DNA of 64,000 nt from Flavobacteriaceae bacterium (GCA_013003555.1 JABDIV010000090.1:1-64000), one strand, 5' to 3'; numbered from the stretch's first letter, positions 7,803 to 17,637 are shown. The notes: generated from the sequence alone by a model not told the origin. Translations and numbers: made by a program.

Positions 7803-9049
7803 TGCAGGCTGAAATTATTACAATCGGTGATGAAATACTCATCGGTCAGATAATTGATACAAACTCGGCCTATATCGCCAAACAATTAAATTCCATCGGT
7901 ATATCGGTCTACCAGATCACCTCTGTGCAGGACGACAGAGACCATATTCTTAAGTCGCTCAAGGAAGCTGAACACAACGCTGATATTATCATTATTACCG
8001 GCGGATTGGGCCCCACCAAAGACGACATCACGAAAAACACCCTCGCCGAATATTTCGATGATCATCTCGTTCAGGATGAAGCCGTTCTGAGAAATATCGA
8101 ATCCATCTGGCGAAAATATATCAAACGACCGCTGCAGCAAATGAATATCGACCAGGCGCTGGTGCCGTCAAAGGCCACAGCCCTGATGAACCTCTATGGC
8201 AGTGCACCTGGCATGTGGTTGGAAAAGGATTCGAAAGTCTTCATTTCTTTACCCGGCGTGCCTTATGAAATGAAGGCGCTGATGAATAATGAGATTTTAC
8301 CCCGGCTACGGGATGCCTACCACTTGCCAATCATCTTTCACAAAACTGTTCTAACCTATGGATTGGGGGAAAGCATGATCGCCAGCCGCATTGAAGCCTG
8401 GGAAGACGACCTGCCTGAATTTATCAAACTGGCTTATTTGCCCAGTCTCGGCCGTGTCCGTTTAAGACTTTCGGCAAAGGGCCCTGATAAAGAGATCATA
8501 CACAAAGCCGTGGAAGCTGAAATAGAGAAGCTCTTGCCCTTTATCGAAGATATTTTTGTAGGATTTGAGAAAGAAGGCTCTATCGAACAACAGATCGGCA
8601 AAATTCTCGTGGATAAGAATATGACCCTTTCGACGGCAGAAAGTTGTACCGGCGGTCAGATCGCACAGCAAATCACAGCGCATCCGGGCGCATCTGAATT
8701 TTTTAAGGGCAGTGTTGTCAGTTACAGTACCGAATCAAAAATAGCGGTTCTCGGGATTGATGAAAGCCTAATCGACACCCATTCAGTGGTAAGTGCAGAA
8801 GTGGCCAAAGCCATGGCTGCCAAGGCAAAGGAACGATTCAATACCGATTATGCCATAAGTACGACGGGAAATGCAGGTCCGACCAAGGGTGACTCACAAG
8901 CCGAGGTTGGTACGGTTTTTATCGGCTTTGCTACACCTGACGGGGTAATGGCCGAAGAGCACCATATGGGGAATCATCGCTTAAAGGTCATCCAGAAAAC
9001 GGTAAACAAAGCCTTCGAAATTCTTCTAAAAGAAATTTCTAAAAATTGA
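7802..9049 (+). CDS. cinA: CinA family protein (NMN deamidase / MoCF domain)
   Basis: A two-domain CinA protein of 415 residues. The N-terminal MoCF-like domain (about 1-170; [13 protein letters not shown], then [11 protein letters not shown]) is linked in this family to ADP-ribose pyrophosphatase activity. The C-terminal domain (about 255-415; [29 protein letters not shown]) is the nicotinamide-mononucleotide deamidase (PncC) unit used in pyridine nucleotide salvage. The length fits the full-length family and all signature stretches are present. It is the last gene of the exonuclease-FAH-Hpt-cinA operon; 79 bases later rpmB has its own promoter. Confidence 0.93.
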   Translation: MQAEIITIGDEILIGQIIDTNSAYIAKQLNSIGISVYQITSVQDDRDHILKSLKEAEHNADIIIITGGLGPTKDDITKNTLAEYFDDHLVQDEAVLRNIESIWRKYIKRPLQQMNIDQALVPSKATALMNLYGSAPGMWLEKDSKVFISLPGVPYEMKALMNNEILPRLRDAYHLPIIFHKTVLTYGLGESMIASRIEAWEDDLPEFIKLAYLPSLGRVRLRLSAKGPDKEIIHKAVEAEIEKLLPFIEDIFVGFEKEGSIEQQIGKILVDKNMTLSTAESCTGGQIAQQITAHPGASEFFKGSVVSYSTESKIAVLGIDESLIDTHSVVSAEVAKAMAAKAKERFNTDYAISTTGNAGPTKGDSQAEVGTVFIGFATPDGVMAEEHHMGNHRLKVIQKTVNKAFEILLKEISKN

Positions 9050-9057
9050 AAATATAG

Positions 9058-9088
9058 TTTGCCTTCTTCTAAAGAATTTGTAAATTTG
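9058..9088 (+). promoter_or_regulatory. Promoter of the rpmB-rpmG-DUF4295 operon
   Basis: TTTG at 9058-9061 and TAAATTTG at 9081-9088 are separated by 19 bases, an excellent match to the Bacteroidota -33/-7 consensus. The predicted leader to the rpmB ATG is about 37 bases. Confidence 0.8.
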
Positions 9089-9128
9089 CACCTCGTTTAA
9101 AACGAAGCAGAATTTAAAGGAAGAAGTC

Positions 9129-9365
9129 ATGTCAAGAGTTTGTGAACTTACAGGAAAGAAAGCGATGGTTGGGAATAACGTGTCGCATGCCATGAATAAA
9201 ACAAAGCGTCGGTTCAATGCGAACTTGATCAAAAAGCGCTTTTATATTCCGGAAGAAGATCGTTGGGTCACCCTTAAGGTATCGACTTCGGCTTTAAAAA
9301 CTATCAATAAGATTGGAATTTCTGCAGCCATGAAGGATGCAAGACAAAAGGGATTCTTAAAGTAA
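9129..9365 (+). CDS. rpmB: 50S ribosomal protein L28
   Basis: Ribosomal protein bL28 (78 residues), a component of the large subunit. It opens with MSRVCELTGKKAMVGNNVSHA, the family signature with CELTGK, and is strongly basic throughout. An AAAGGAAGAAG purine stretch before the ATG is one of the better ribosome binding sites in this window. It is the first gene of a three-gene operon with rpmG and the DUF4295 gene, the usual order in Bacteroidota. Confidence 0.97.
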   Translation: MSRVCELTGKKAMVGNNVSHAMNKTKRRFNANLIKKRFYIPEEDRWVTLKVSTSALKTINKIGISAAMKDARQKGFLK

Positions 9366-9389
9366 TACTAACCGTAGAGATCATAAGCT

Positions 9390-9572
9390 ATGGCAAAGAA
9401 AGGTAACAGAGTTCAGGTAATATTAGAATGCACAGAGCATAAAGCGTCTGGCAAGCCTGGTACGTCCAGATATATTACAACGAAGAATAAGAAGAATACG
9501 CCCGATCGATTGGAAGTCAAAAAATTCAATCCGATCCTTAAGCGTATGACTGTTCATAAAGAGATTAAATAA
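9390..9572 (+). CDS. rpmG: 50S ribosomal protein L33
   Basis: Ribosomal protein bL33 (60 residues), large-subunit component near the E site. [21 protein letters not shown] and the basic ending [11 protein letters not shown] are typical. Only one cysteine is present, so this is the form without the zinc-binding CxxC pairs. It lies 24 bases after rpmB and 42 bases before the DUF4295 gene. Confidence 0.97.
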   Translation: MAKKGNRVQVILECTEHKASGKPGTSRYITTKNKKNTPDRLEVKKFNPILKRMTVHKEIK

Positions 9573-9614
9573 TTTGAGATTTTTCCAATAGGAAGATCAG
9601 CAATACTATAAATC

Positions 9615-9767
9615 ATGGCTAAGAAAGCAGTAGCATCATTACAAACAGGATCAAAACGATTGACCAAAGCGATAAAGATGGTAAAATCACCTAAAAGCGG
9701 TGCCTATACATTTGTAGAAACTATAATGGCCCCTGAACAGGTAAACGATTTCTTCAACAAAGGATAA
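9615..9767 (+). CDS. DUF4295 small basic protein
   Basis: A 50-residue basic protein starting MAKKAVASLQTGSKRLTKAI and ending APEQVNDFFNKG. It matches the DUF4295 family, which is found in Bacteroidota directly after rpmG and before ftsY. The lysine-rich composition and position between ribosomal protein genes and the SRP receptor gene suggest a ribosome-associated role, but the function is not known to me. A strong terminator follows 22 bases after the stop. Confidence 0.9.
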   Translation: MAKKAVASLQTGSKRLTKAIKMVKSPKSGAYTFVETIMAPEQVNDFFNKG

Positions 9768-9789
9768 GACATCATAACGTACGATATTT

Positions 9790-9825
9790 AAAAGCTGCTT
9801 TCATCATTGAAAGCAGCTTTTGTTT
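9790..9825 (+). terminator. Rho-independent terminator of the rpmB operon
   Basis: A perfect 13-bp stem (AAAAGCTGCTTTC / GAAAGCAGCTTTT) with the six-base loop ATCATT, followed by a T-rich run (TGTTTT). It lies between the DUF4295 stop and ftsY. Confidence 0.9.
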
Positions 9826-9908
9826 TATATTTAGGGCTGTGACAATTTTTCATGTATTGCGACTTGGGCAGACTATTTGCTGAATAAAAAATAAACCTGA
9901 CAACATAA

Positions 9909-10862
9909 ATGGGCTTGTTTAAAAATATATTCTCCTCCGAAAAAAAGGAGACCCTTGATAAAGGTCTTGAAAAATCGAAGACCACCTTCTTTAATAAGTT
10001 AAGTAAAGCCGTTGCCGGCAAATCAAAAGTCGATGATGAAGTTCTTGATGACCTGGAGGAAATCCTTGTCACCAGTGACGTTGGTGTTGATACGACCCTG
10101 AAAATCATCGAACGCATCGAAGAGCGGGTTTCTCGCGACAAATATTTGGGTACCGATGAACTCAACAAGATCCTGCGAGAGGAAATCGCCGGATTGCTTT
10201 CGGAAACCCACGTAGGTGAAGAAACCGAATTCAATCTTCCCAAGGTAGATGGTCCCTATGTGATCATGGTTGTTGGTGTTAACGGTGTTGGAAAAACAAC
10301 AACAATCGGTAAACTCGCGCATCAATTCAAACAAAAAGGTCTTAATGTCGTATTAGGAGCAGCCGATACATTCAGGGCGGCCGCTATTGATCAGCTGGAG
10401 ATATGGGCCGATAGGGTAGATGTGCCCATCGTCAAGCAGAGCATGGGTAGTGACCCGGCCTCTGTCGCATTCGATACACTGGAAAGCGCCGTTTCTACAA
10501 ATGCCGATGTCGTGATTATCGATACGGCGGGACGCTTGCATAACAAGGTGAATCTGATGAACGAATTGACGAAGGTTAAGCGGGTCATGCAAAAAGTTAT
10601 CCCTGAGGCTCCACATGATGTCTTGCTTATCTTAGACGGATCAACCGGCCAAAATGCCTTTGAACAAGCCAAGCAGTTTACGGCGGCTACCGAAGTTAGT
10701 TCGCTTGCTGTCACCAAGCTGGATGGCACAGCCAAAGGTGGCGTGGTTATCGGAATTTCCGATCAGTTTCAAATACCGGTAAAATATATCGGTGTTGGCG
10801 AGGGTATTGAAGACCTGCAGGTGTTCAATAAGTTTGAGTTCGTAGATTCTTTCTTTAGCTGA
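9909..10862 (+). CDS. ftsY: Signal recognition particle receptor FtsY
   Basis: SRP receptor GTPase that docks ribosome-SRP complexes at the membrane for co-translational insertion. The N-terminal charged A-type region is short (about 1-35). The helical N domain runs to about 110, and the G domain follows with G1 GVNGVGKT (123-130), DTFRAAA (153-159), G3 DTAGR (205-209), and TKLDGTAKGG near the C-terminus. The length of 317 is normal for the short FtsY form. Its TGA ends one base before the stop codon of the convergent serine hydrolase gene, so no terminator fits between the two. Confidence 0.97.
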   Translation: MGLFKNIFSSEKKETLDKGLEKSKTTFFNKLSKAVAGKSKVDDEVLDDLEEILVTSDVGVDTTLKIIERIEERVSRDKYLGTDELNKILREEIAGLLSETHVGEETEFNLPKVDGPYVIMVVGVNGVGKTTTIGKLAHQFKQKGLNVVLGAADTFRAAAIDQLEIWADRVDVPIVKQSMGSDPASVAFDTLESAVSTNADVVIIDTAGRLHNKVNLMNELTKVKRVMQKVIPEAPHDVLLILDGSTGQNAFEQAKQFTAATEVSSLAVTKLDGTAKGGVVIGISDQFQIPVKYIGVGEGIEDLQVFNKFEFVDSFFS

Positions 10863-11969
10863 TCAGTTAAAAACCGCATTCAGTTTTTCCCATAACGTAT
10901 TGTCGAAGCCAGAAGGCCCCGCTTCGGAAGTGTCGGCTGCATTACCCAATCGAACCACAACCATATCCAGACTTGGAATGATATAGAGTTTCTGATCGCT
11001 AAACCCGAGTCCGGCGAAGAGGTCATCGGGAGCATTCGGTATTAATTTCCCGGTAAAGAAATTAGTTGTCCCCGGTAACCGGTAGCTATTCTTTCCATTT
11101 AACCACCACAGATAGCCATAGGCCTCATTTAAATTCTGTGAGGAACTTTGCATGTTGTTCAGATACCCAGAATCGGAAAGGATGGACTCACCATCCCATT
11201 GGCCATTATTCAAAACAAGAAGTCCGAACCGCGCCATACTCCTGGCAGAACTATTATAGATGACATTAAAATTATCCGGTTGCCAGAACCCGTTCATGCC
11301 TATTGGGTCCTTGATCTTGGCATTGAAATAGTTTTCAAAAAACGATCCGGTTGCCCCGGTTATAATCGACTGGTTTAAGGTATAGGGAGCATTGTGGTAA
11401 TACCAGAAACTTCCTGCTTCATTCAAATAATTCAGGCATGCAGGCAAGGTGCAGAATTGAGTAAAAACATTAGTGTAATCCAGGCCGGTGGTCATGGTTA
11501 AATGATGCCAGATCGTAACCTCGTTCTCTTGTTCATCGGTTAAACTCGACCAGCCGTTGCCAAGATAATTTCGTGACGGATCGTCCAAATTTAAATAACC
11601 CTCTTCCTGCGCGATTCCCATCGTTAATGCAACAATTGTTTTGCCTGCTGAGTACCAGGGCCAATCAATATCCTGTGAACCACCGTTAAAATAGGCCTCG
11701 AGGGCGATTTTACCCTCTTTTAAAACGATAAAGGAGACCGTATTGTTTGTTTCTAGAAAGTCGTAAAGTTCGGTTATGCTGCTTTCATCCCATCCCAATT
11801 GAGCCGGATCGGTAGTTTCCCATTCATCCGATCCAACAACAGGAAAATAATTGTTCTCGTCTACCGGTACATTCGGATCGTCATCGGAAGTCCCGCCGCT
11901 ATTCCCGGAATCGCAACCAACGATTGAAAAAATAAGAAATAATGATAAAAATCTAAAAAGAGCTGTCAT
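10863..11969 (-). CDS. Serine hydrolase of the class C beta-lactamase-like family, lipoprotein
   Basis: A putative envelope-bound serine hydrolase. Residues 1-19 are a lipoprotein signal with the lipobox ending SIVGC (C19), followed by a low-complexity S/G/D linker. The catalytic SxxK is SAGK (107-110), and the YxN motif is YHN (191-193). The family of esterases, DD-peptidases and beta-lactamase-like proteins shares this fold (PF00144), so antibiotic resistance should not be assumed from the fold. Two cysteines in FCTLPAC might form a disulphide. It is monocistronic, diverging from rimO and abutting ftsY tail to tail. Confidence 0.87.
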   Translation of the reverse strand: MTALFRFLSLFLIFSIVGCDSGNSGGTSDDDPNVPVDENNYFPVVGSDEWETTDPAQLGWDESSITELYDFLETNNTVSFIVLKEGKIALEAYFNGGSQDIDWPWYSAGKTIVALTMGIAQEEGYLNLDDPSRNYLGNGWSSLTDEQENEVTIWHHLTMTTGLDYTNVFTQFCTLPACLNYLNEAGSFWYYHNAPYTLNQSIITGATGSFFENYFNAKIKDPIGMNGFWQPDNFNVIYNSSARSMARFGLLVLNNGQWDGESILSDSGYLNNMQSSSQNLNEAYGYLWWLNGKNSYRLPGTTNFFTGKLIPNAPDDLFAGLGFSDQKLYIIPSLDMVVVRLGNAADTSEAGPSGFDNTLWEKLNAVFN

Positions 11970-12017
11970 GATTTGGTTTTAGGAATCCTAAATGTACAAA
12001 AGCTTTAATTAAGGTCT

Positions 12018-12025
12018 TATCTTTG
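12018..12025 (+). promoter_or_regulatory. TAnnTTTG -7 box of rimO
   Basis: TATCTTTG lies 16 bases before the rimO ATG at 12042. No clear TTG is found at the -33 spacing. Confidence 0.6.
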
Positions 12026-12041
12026 CACCTCAATTTAACGT

Positions 12042-13343
12042 ATGCGAACCAAGTCGATAAAGAAAAACCGTATCAATGTCATAACGCTCGGGTGTAGTAA
12101 AAACCTATACGACAGCGAGATTTTAATGGGACAGCTAAAGGCCAATGACAAAGATGTGGTGCATGAGGAAGACGGGAATATTGTCGTGATCAATACTTGT
12201 GGATTTATCAATAATGCCAAGGAGGAAAGCGTCAATACCATCCTTCATCAAGTCCGTCGGAAAGTAGAAGGCGAGATCGATAAGGTTTATGTCACGGGCT
12301 GCCTGAGTGAGCGCTATAAGCCGGACCTTCAAAAGGAGATCCCTGACGTTGATGAATATTTTGGAACTACCGAATTGCCAGGCCTGTTAAAGGTTTTGGG
12401 CGCCGATTACAAACATGAACTCATCGGTGAGCGCCTGACTACCACACCAAAGAATTATGCTTATCTGAAGATCGCTGAAGGCTGCGACCGACCATGCAGT
12501 TTCTGTGCTATCCCGTTAATGCGAGGTAAGCACCGCTCAACACCTATTGAAACTTTGGTTATTGAGGCTGAAAAATTAGCCGCCAATGGCGTGAAAGAAC
12601 TTGTTTTGATCGCCCAGGATCTGACTTATTACGGACTCGACCTTTACAAGAAACGACGCCTGGCCGATTTGCTAAAAGCCCTGGTCAGGGTTGAGGGTAT
12701 CGAATGGATACGATTGCATTATGCATTCCCGACAGGCTTTCCGTTAGATGTATTGGATGTGATGCGGGAGGAACCCAGGATCTGTAACTATATCGATATC
12801 CCGCTGCAGCATATTTCCGATAAGATTCTCAAAAGCATGCGTCGTGGAACGACCGAGGAAAGAACAACCCGCTTGCTGAACCAATTTCGTGAGTTAGTTC
12901 CCGGAATAGCCATCAGAACCACGCTGATTGTTGGTTATCCGGGTGAAACCGAAGCTGATTTCCAAATGCTAAAAGATTGGGTCAGCCGAATGAGATTTGA
13001 ACGGCTTGGCTGCTTTACATACAGCCATGAGGAAAATACGCATGCCTTTAATTTAGAAGATGATGTGCCTGAAGATGTGAAGCAGCAAAGGGCGAATGAG
13101 ATCATGGAACTGCAAGCGCAGATTTCATGGGAATTGAATCAAGAGAAGATCGGTGAGACGTTTAATGTAGTCATCGACCGCAAAGAAGGCGAATACTTTG
13201 TTGGAAGAACGGAATTTGATTCGCCCGATGTCGACAACGAAGTACTTATCGAAGCCCGGGACACCTATTTGAAAACAGGCGAGTTCTATACCGTAAAAAT
13301 CACATCAGCATCCGATTTCGATCTATATGCAGAAAAGGTTTAA
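12042..13343 (+). CDS. rimO: Ribosomal protein S12 methylthiotransferase RimO
   Basis: Radical SAM methylthiotransferase that adds a methylthio group to an aspartate of ribosomal protein uS12. The N-terminal UPF0004 domain carries its cluster cysteines at C18 (LGCSKN), C53 (NTCGFI) and C87 (TGCLSE). The radical SAM cluster is C148, C152 and C155 (GCDRPCSFC), and a TRAM domain ends the protein (about 365-433). NYAYLKIAEGCDRPC and IRTTLIVGYPGE are RimO/MiaB signatures, and the N-terminal form LGCSKNLYDSE fits RimO rather than MiaB. The length of 433 is typical. Its promoter overlaps the short gap shared with the divergent serine hydrolase gene. Confidence 0.96.
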   Translation: MRTKSIKKNRINVITLGCSKNLYDSEILMGQLKANDKDVVHEEDGNIVVINTCGFINNAKEESVNTILHQVRRKVEGEIDKVYVTGCLSERYKPDLQKEIPDVDEYFGTTELPGLLKVLGADYKHELIGERLTTTPKNYAYLKIAEGCDRPCSFCAIPLMRGKHRSTPIETLVIEAEKLAANGVKELVLIAQDLTYYGLDLYKKRRLADLLKALVRVEGIEWIRLHYAFPTGFPLDVLDVMREEPRICNYIDIPLQHISDKILKSMRRGTTEERTTRLLNQFRELVPGIAIRTTLIVGYPGETEADFQMLKDWVSRMRFERLGCFTYSHEENTHAFNLEDDVPEDVKQQRANEIMELQAQISWELNQEKIGETFNVVIDRKEGEYFVGRTEFDSPDVDNEVLIEARDTYLKTGEFYTVKITSASDFDLYAEKV

Positions 13344-13436
13344 AACGACCATAATTTAAACTTCCAATTTTTAAGGAAATAATCCATAATGTACTGCTTT
13401 CTTAAATTGTGATCACCCATCAACTTAATTAAGAAT

Positions 13437-15923
13437 TCAGGGTCTGTAAGCCTGGTTATTCACGAAGAAGATCGAATTAACCAAAAACAGTTTTCCATTT
13501 TCCCAAAAACTTCGGAACATCACATTATCTACCATATATATCATACTGCCTCTTCCTAGTCGCTCCTCGCCAAACACCAGTGAATTGGGCAATGACTTGA
13601 TGGCCTCGCTGCCGGCAAATCCGGATACATTCTTAGGGTTTGAGCCGATATGAGCTACATTAAAACCATTCTTCAGCAGGCTGTATGATGAGCGTCCGAG
13701 TTTAAGTGAGTGGTAGGTTGTATCATAACCAAAAGCCATGGGATGCGAATTGTCAATTGCAGTTTCAAACACGGCCCCCGTTATCAGGTTTTTAGCAAAT
13801 TCTCTCCGGCGATCGCCGTAAGGGATGAGATTAGCTTCGTCGTTCTGATTGTCACTGGCGTTAGATTTAAGTCCGAACCCTTCCTTTCCGGCAAAAGAAC
13901 TTAAAGCCCTGTCAATGGCAATAATCTTACCGCCGGCTTTGACCCAATTGGTAAGCTTTTTCATGTTGTTTTCATTCAATAGTCTGCGATAATTCCCGCT
14001 TGGCATGATCAAAACGTCGTATTCAGCTAGGTCGATATTTCCAAAGTCATCGGTGTTCAGTGATGTTACCGGGTAATGGAGTTGCTGTTCGAAAAAGTGC
14101 CAGAGCGCACCATAGCTTAATGATGATGTGCCCTCTCCCGAAAGCATGGCCACGCGTTGCCGGTTGACCAATTTGATGTCTGGCGATCCAAAATCAGGTC
14201 CTTGCGTCGAATAACCCGACGCGATAGCATCTAATTTGCGGCTAAATCGATTGGCGATGGTGATAAGTTCCTGATCGAAATCTGACTTTGAAGGGTTATC
14301 GCCACGGGTCAGAATCAATGAACCCCTATCGAATGATTTCCCGTCAGTTTGAATCGGTTTTTCCGTAAAACGAACTTTGAATTCCTGTTTGAGTAATTCG
14401 GCAAGGAACTCGGCGTCCTTCAAACTATCCCAGTCAGTCATGTAGCCGGTGGCCTGTCGATTAACAGTATTGTTAGTCTGCTGAGGATTAGCATTTACCT
14501 GACCTACAATTGCAGTACTGGCAATGCATTCAAGACCATAGGCGTAAGGCATACTCCATGCGGTGATGTCATAGGTCAGCGAATCGCTGAGTTTTGCATT
14601 GGGTTCAAACAGAACTTTGACCATTTTTCCTTTGGGCTGATCGGTCCTTACCACCAGATCTTCATTTGTGGTGGTCATCGAACCTTGTAAGCCGGTATCG
14701 TATTTATAGCCTGAAACTTTTCCTCGGGAGGCATGTCCGTATTTTATTTCATGCATATCAAGTAAGGCCTTTAAAGCCTCTATCTTATCAGCATCTCCCT
14801 GCATTACATAGCTTTTATATTTTAAGCCAGAGCTGTTAAAAAAGCGCTGGAATTCGGTAGTAAGCTTATCGGCATTTTGTGATGATATTTCAACCGTAGA
14901 CAATCCGGTGGTGGTGTGATGTGCAATCCTGTCAATAAGGGTTAAAACAATACCCTCATCATTTAAAACTCCCAATCCGCCGCGACTATGGCCTCCCTGC
15001 TCATAGGTCATTCCAATGGCACCCATATAGGTTGGGTAGGTATCCCCGTAACTCGGATAAAACAGATCGAATCGTTCTTTCGTAAAGAACAACCACCCAT
15101 TGGCGTCGAAATATTTTGCATTGTTTTTTCCGATTTGCACCTGAAAATCCCTTTGCCATGTCGAGATGATCTCATGATAGGGCTGGGCAGCCGGCGCGAA
15201 ATAATAGGGCTCGTTCATGCCTTGTTCATGAAAATCGACATGGATATGTGGCAACCATTTATTGTAAACCTTAATGCGTGATTGCGATTCGATTTGCGTA
15301 GCCCAAGCCCAATCTCTGTTCAGATCAAACAAATAGTGATTGGGGCGACCTCCCGGCCATGGTTCATTATGTTCGCTGGCCTGCTGATCGATATCGTAAG
15401 GCATACTGGCTGTTTTATTGAACCAGTTGGCGTAACGATCGCGGCCATCGGGATTGATGCAGGGATCGATAATAACAATGGTGTTTTTTAACCATTCCTC
15501 TTTCTCAGTCAGCAATTTATAAATGGTAAGCATAGACGCTTCGATACTGGATGCCTCATTCCCATGAACATTATAACTCAGCCAAACAATAGCGGTTTGG
15601 TCATTTTCCGTAGTTCCTTCAATCACCCCGGCTCGTCTCAGATTATTTTGTCTTATGGTTTCAATCTTTGCCATATTTTCCCTTGATGAGAGAAACGCTA
15701 AATACAAGGGCCGTCGTTCATAGGTTTCACCATACTTGACCAACTGAACCTGATCTGGAACCGAATTGGCAACATGCTTAAAATATTCTACCACCTGGTG
15801 ATGTCTTGAAAAGGCTGTTCCCAGTTCATAACCTAGAAAATCACTCGGAGATTTTAAATTTTGTGAAAAGACCTGGGCGAAAAAACAGAGAAGGGCAAGG
15901 AGGGAAAAATATTTTTTATGCAT
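13437..15923 (-). CDS. M14 family zinc carboxypeptidase, secreted
   Basis: A large (828 residues) secreted metallopeptidase. Residues 1-20 are a signal peptide (cleavage near VFSQN). The M14 domain occupies about 25-370: the zinc ligands H120 and E123 are in VHGNEASS, the substrate-binding arginines are in NPDGRDRY and DLNRDW, the third ligand region is HVDFHEQG, and the general-base glutamate is probably in TYEQGGHSRGG. The remaining C-terminal half includes a stretch that resembles a class I glutamine amidotransferase-like domain (about 590-700; YDVLIMPSGNYRRLL), as seen in other Bacteroidota M14 proteins. No T9SS tail is visible. It is monocistronic, convergent with rimO. Confidence 0.9.
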   Translation of the reverse strand: MHKKYFSLLALLCFFAQVFSQNLKSPSDFLGYELGTAFSRHHQVVEYFKHVANSVPDQVQLVKYGETYERRPLYLAFLSSRENMAKIETIRQNNLRRAGVIEGTTENDQTAIVWLSYNVHGNEASSIEASMLTIYKLLTEKEEWLKNTIVIIDPCINPDGRDRYANWFNKTASMPYDIDQQASEHNEPWPGGRPNHYLFDLNRDWAWATQIESQSRIKVYNKWLPHIHVDFHEQGMNEPYYFAPAAQPYHEIISTWQRDFQVQIGKNNAKYFDANGWLFFTKERFDLFYPSYGDTYPTYMGAIGMTYEQGGHSRGGLGVLNDEGIVLTLIDRIAHHTTTGLSTVEISSQNADKLTTEFQRFFNSSGLKYKSYVMQGDADKIEALKALLDMHEIKYGHASRGKVSGYKYDTGLQGSMTTTNEDLVVRTDQPKGKMVKVLFEPNAKLSDSLTYDITAWSMPYAYGLECIASTAIVGQVNANPQQTNNTVNRQATGYMTDWDSLKDAEFLAELLKQEFKVRFTEKPIQTDGKSFDRGSLILTRGDNPSKSDFDQELITIANRFSRKLDAIASGYSTQGPDFGSPDIKLVNRQRVAMLSGEGTSSLSYGALWHFFEQQLHYPVTSLNTDDFGNIDLAEYDVLIMPSGNYRRLLNENNMKKLTNWVKAGGKIIAIDRALSSFAGKEGFGLKSNASDNQNDEANLIPYGDRRREFAKNLITGAVFETAIDNSHPMAFGYDTTYHSLKLGRSSYSLLKNGFNVAHIGSNPKNVSGFAGSEAIKSLPNSLVFGEERLGRGSMIYMVDNVMFRSFWENGKLFLVNSIFFVNNQAYRP

Positions 15924-16041
15924 TTGGAATTAGTTTGGTGAAAATTAAAAGCTAAAAGTAATACCCAAAAACGAATTAACTAAAATTTAGGAGTTAAAAT
16001 GAACATTGGTATTATATTTACAAATGTTTTCAAGACTAACG

Positions 16042-17637
16042 ATGCCGTCACATTCTATAGCATTCAGGCACACCAATTATTTTTCTTCCCTGATATGTGA
16101 TTATCTCGATGAGAAGGAAGGGTTAGCCGACTTTTACAATCGTTTTCCAACCCTTTCACAGTTTGAAGATCAGATCAAGGAAAAAAGCATTCATTTTGCT
16201 TCGGTTAACCGGTCGATTCTTGAAACGGTTTTACTCAGGCAGTATGCTGAGGTCGATGCCTCACTCGAAACGCATAACAACATAATCAACCTTCGGAAAT
16301 CAAACACCTTTACAGTCACAACGGGACATCAGCTTAACCTTTTCACCGGGCCACTTTATTTTCTGTATAAGATCATTTCAACCATTAATTTAACAAGGCA
16401 ATTGAAACAGGCCTATCCCGATTATAATTTTGTACCTGTTTATTGGATGGCTACAGAAGATCACGACTTCGACGAAATAAATTACTTCAATTTCAAAGGA
16501 AAAAAGCTACGATGGAACCGAGACGCTTCGGGAGCCGTTGGCCGAATGGACAATGGTGACCTTGAATTGGTAGCTGAAGTATTTGCATCGCAGCTTCCAA
16601 AAAGTAAAAATGCAATAGAATTGAGAGATTTGTTCGAGCAAGCTTACCGGTTGGATAATAATTTAACCCAGGCGACACGGTTTTTGGCGAACGAACTCTT
16701 TGGCGATAACGGTTTAGTCATTATCGATGGTGACGATCCAGATCTTAAACGTTTGTTTCTACCCTATTTGCGCAATGAACTGTTTTCAAAAGGGGCTTTT
16801 GAGCATGTACGGAAAACAAATAAAAAACTCGAGCAGTTGGATTACAAAATCCAGGTGAACCCCCGTGAGATCAATTTGTTCTATCTGGTTGATAACCTGA
16901 GGGAACGGATCGTTGAAACCGATGGCATTTTCAAAGTCAATAATTCATCGATTCAATGGGATAAAACCACCTTGCTTGAGGAATTGGATCAACATCCGGA
17001 ACGATTTTCCCCAAACGTTATTACACGACCGCTATACCAGGAGGTCATCCTGCCGAATTTATGTTATATCGGTGGTGGAGGCGAGCTGGCATACTGGATG
17101 CAACTCAAAACCTATTTCGAATCCCAAAAAATTGTTTTTCCAATTTTATTACTCAGAAACTCGGTTTTATTGATCAATTCGAAGCAGATGGAAAAGCTTG
17201 ATCGGCTTGACCTTGCTGTTGCCGATTTATTTGAAGATCAGAACGCCATTTTGAACGCTCAAACCCATAAAAGATCATCATTCCCGATTGATTTGTCTGA
17301 GCAAAAAAAACATCTTAAGGCCCAATTTAAGGACATGTATTCCATCGCTAAAAAAACAGATAAGTCCTTTTTAGGGGCAGTTGGAGCGCAGGAACGCAAA
17401 CAGATTAAAGGACTGGAGCATCTGGAAAAGCGTTTGCTGAAAGCCCAGAAAAGAAGATTGCATGATGAACTTAATCGCATTAAGAGCTTGCAGGATGAAC
17501 TATTTCCGAATAAAAGTCTGCAGGAACGCCAGCTAAACTTTTCAGAATTCTACCTTGAACATGGTCGTCAGTTGATCAAGAAATTGACTGAAAATCTCGA
17601 TCCATTAAGCCTGGAATTTCTCATTCTCGAATTATAG
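16042..17637 (+). CDS. bshC: Bacillithiol biosynthesis cysteine-adding enzyme BshC
   Basis: Putative cysteine ligase for the last step of bacillithiol synthesis, joining cysteine to glucosaminyl-malate. Signature stretches are TTGHQLNLFTGPLYFLYKI, VYWMATEDHDFDEIN, and CYIGGGGELAYWMQL in the central part. A helical, lysine-rich region (about 420-500) represents the coiled coil of the family. I chose the ATG at 16042 (531 residues); a TTG at 16006 would add 12 residues that do not look conserved. BshA and BshB are not in the window. A weak TATATTTA near 16013 could be a promoter box but misses the final G. Confidence 0.93.
   Translation: MPSHSIAFRHTNYFSSLICDYLDEKEGLADFYNRFPTLSQFEDQIKEKSIHFASVNRSILETVLLRQYAEVDASLETHNNIINLRKSNTFTVTTGHQLNLFTGPLYFLYKIISTINLTRQLKQAYPDYNFVPVYWMATEDHDFDEINYFNFKGKKLRWNRDASGAVGRMDNGDLELVAEVFASQLPKSKNAIELRDLFEQAYRLDNNLTQATRFLANELFGDNGLVIIDGDDPDLKRLFLPYLRNELFSKGAFEHVRKTNKKLEQLDYKIQVNPREINLFYLVDNLRERIVETDGIFKVNNSSIQWDKTTLLEELDQHPERFSPNVITRPLYQEVILPNLCYIGGGGELAYWMQLKTYFESQKIVFPILLLRNSVLLINSKQMEKLDRLDLAVADLFEDQNAILNAQTHKRSSFPIDLSEQKKHLKAQFKDMYSIAKKTDKSFLGAVGAQERKQIKGLEHLEKRLLKAQKRRLHDELNRIKSLQDELFPNKSLQERQLNFSEFYLEHGRQLIKKLTENLDPLSLEFLILEL

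Noticed and set aside
10863-11969. Serine hydrolase as an antibiotic-resistance beta-lactamase
   Set aside because: The SxxK and YxN motifs define a broad hydrolase family; nothing specific to resistance enzymes is visible.
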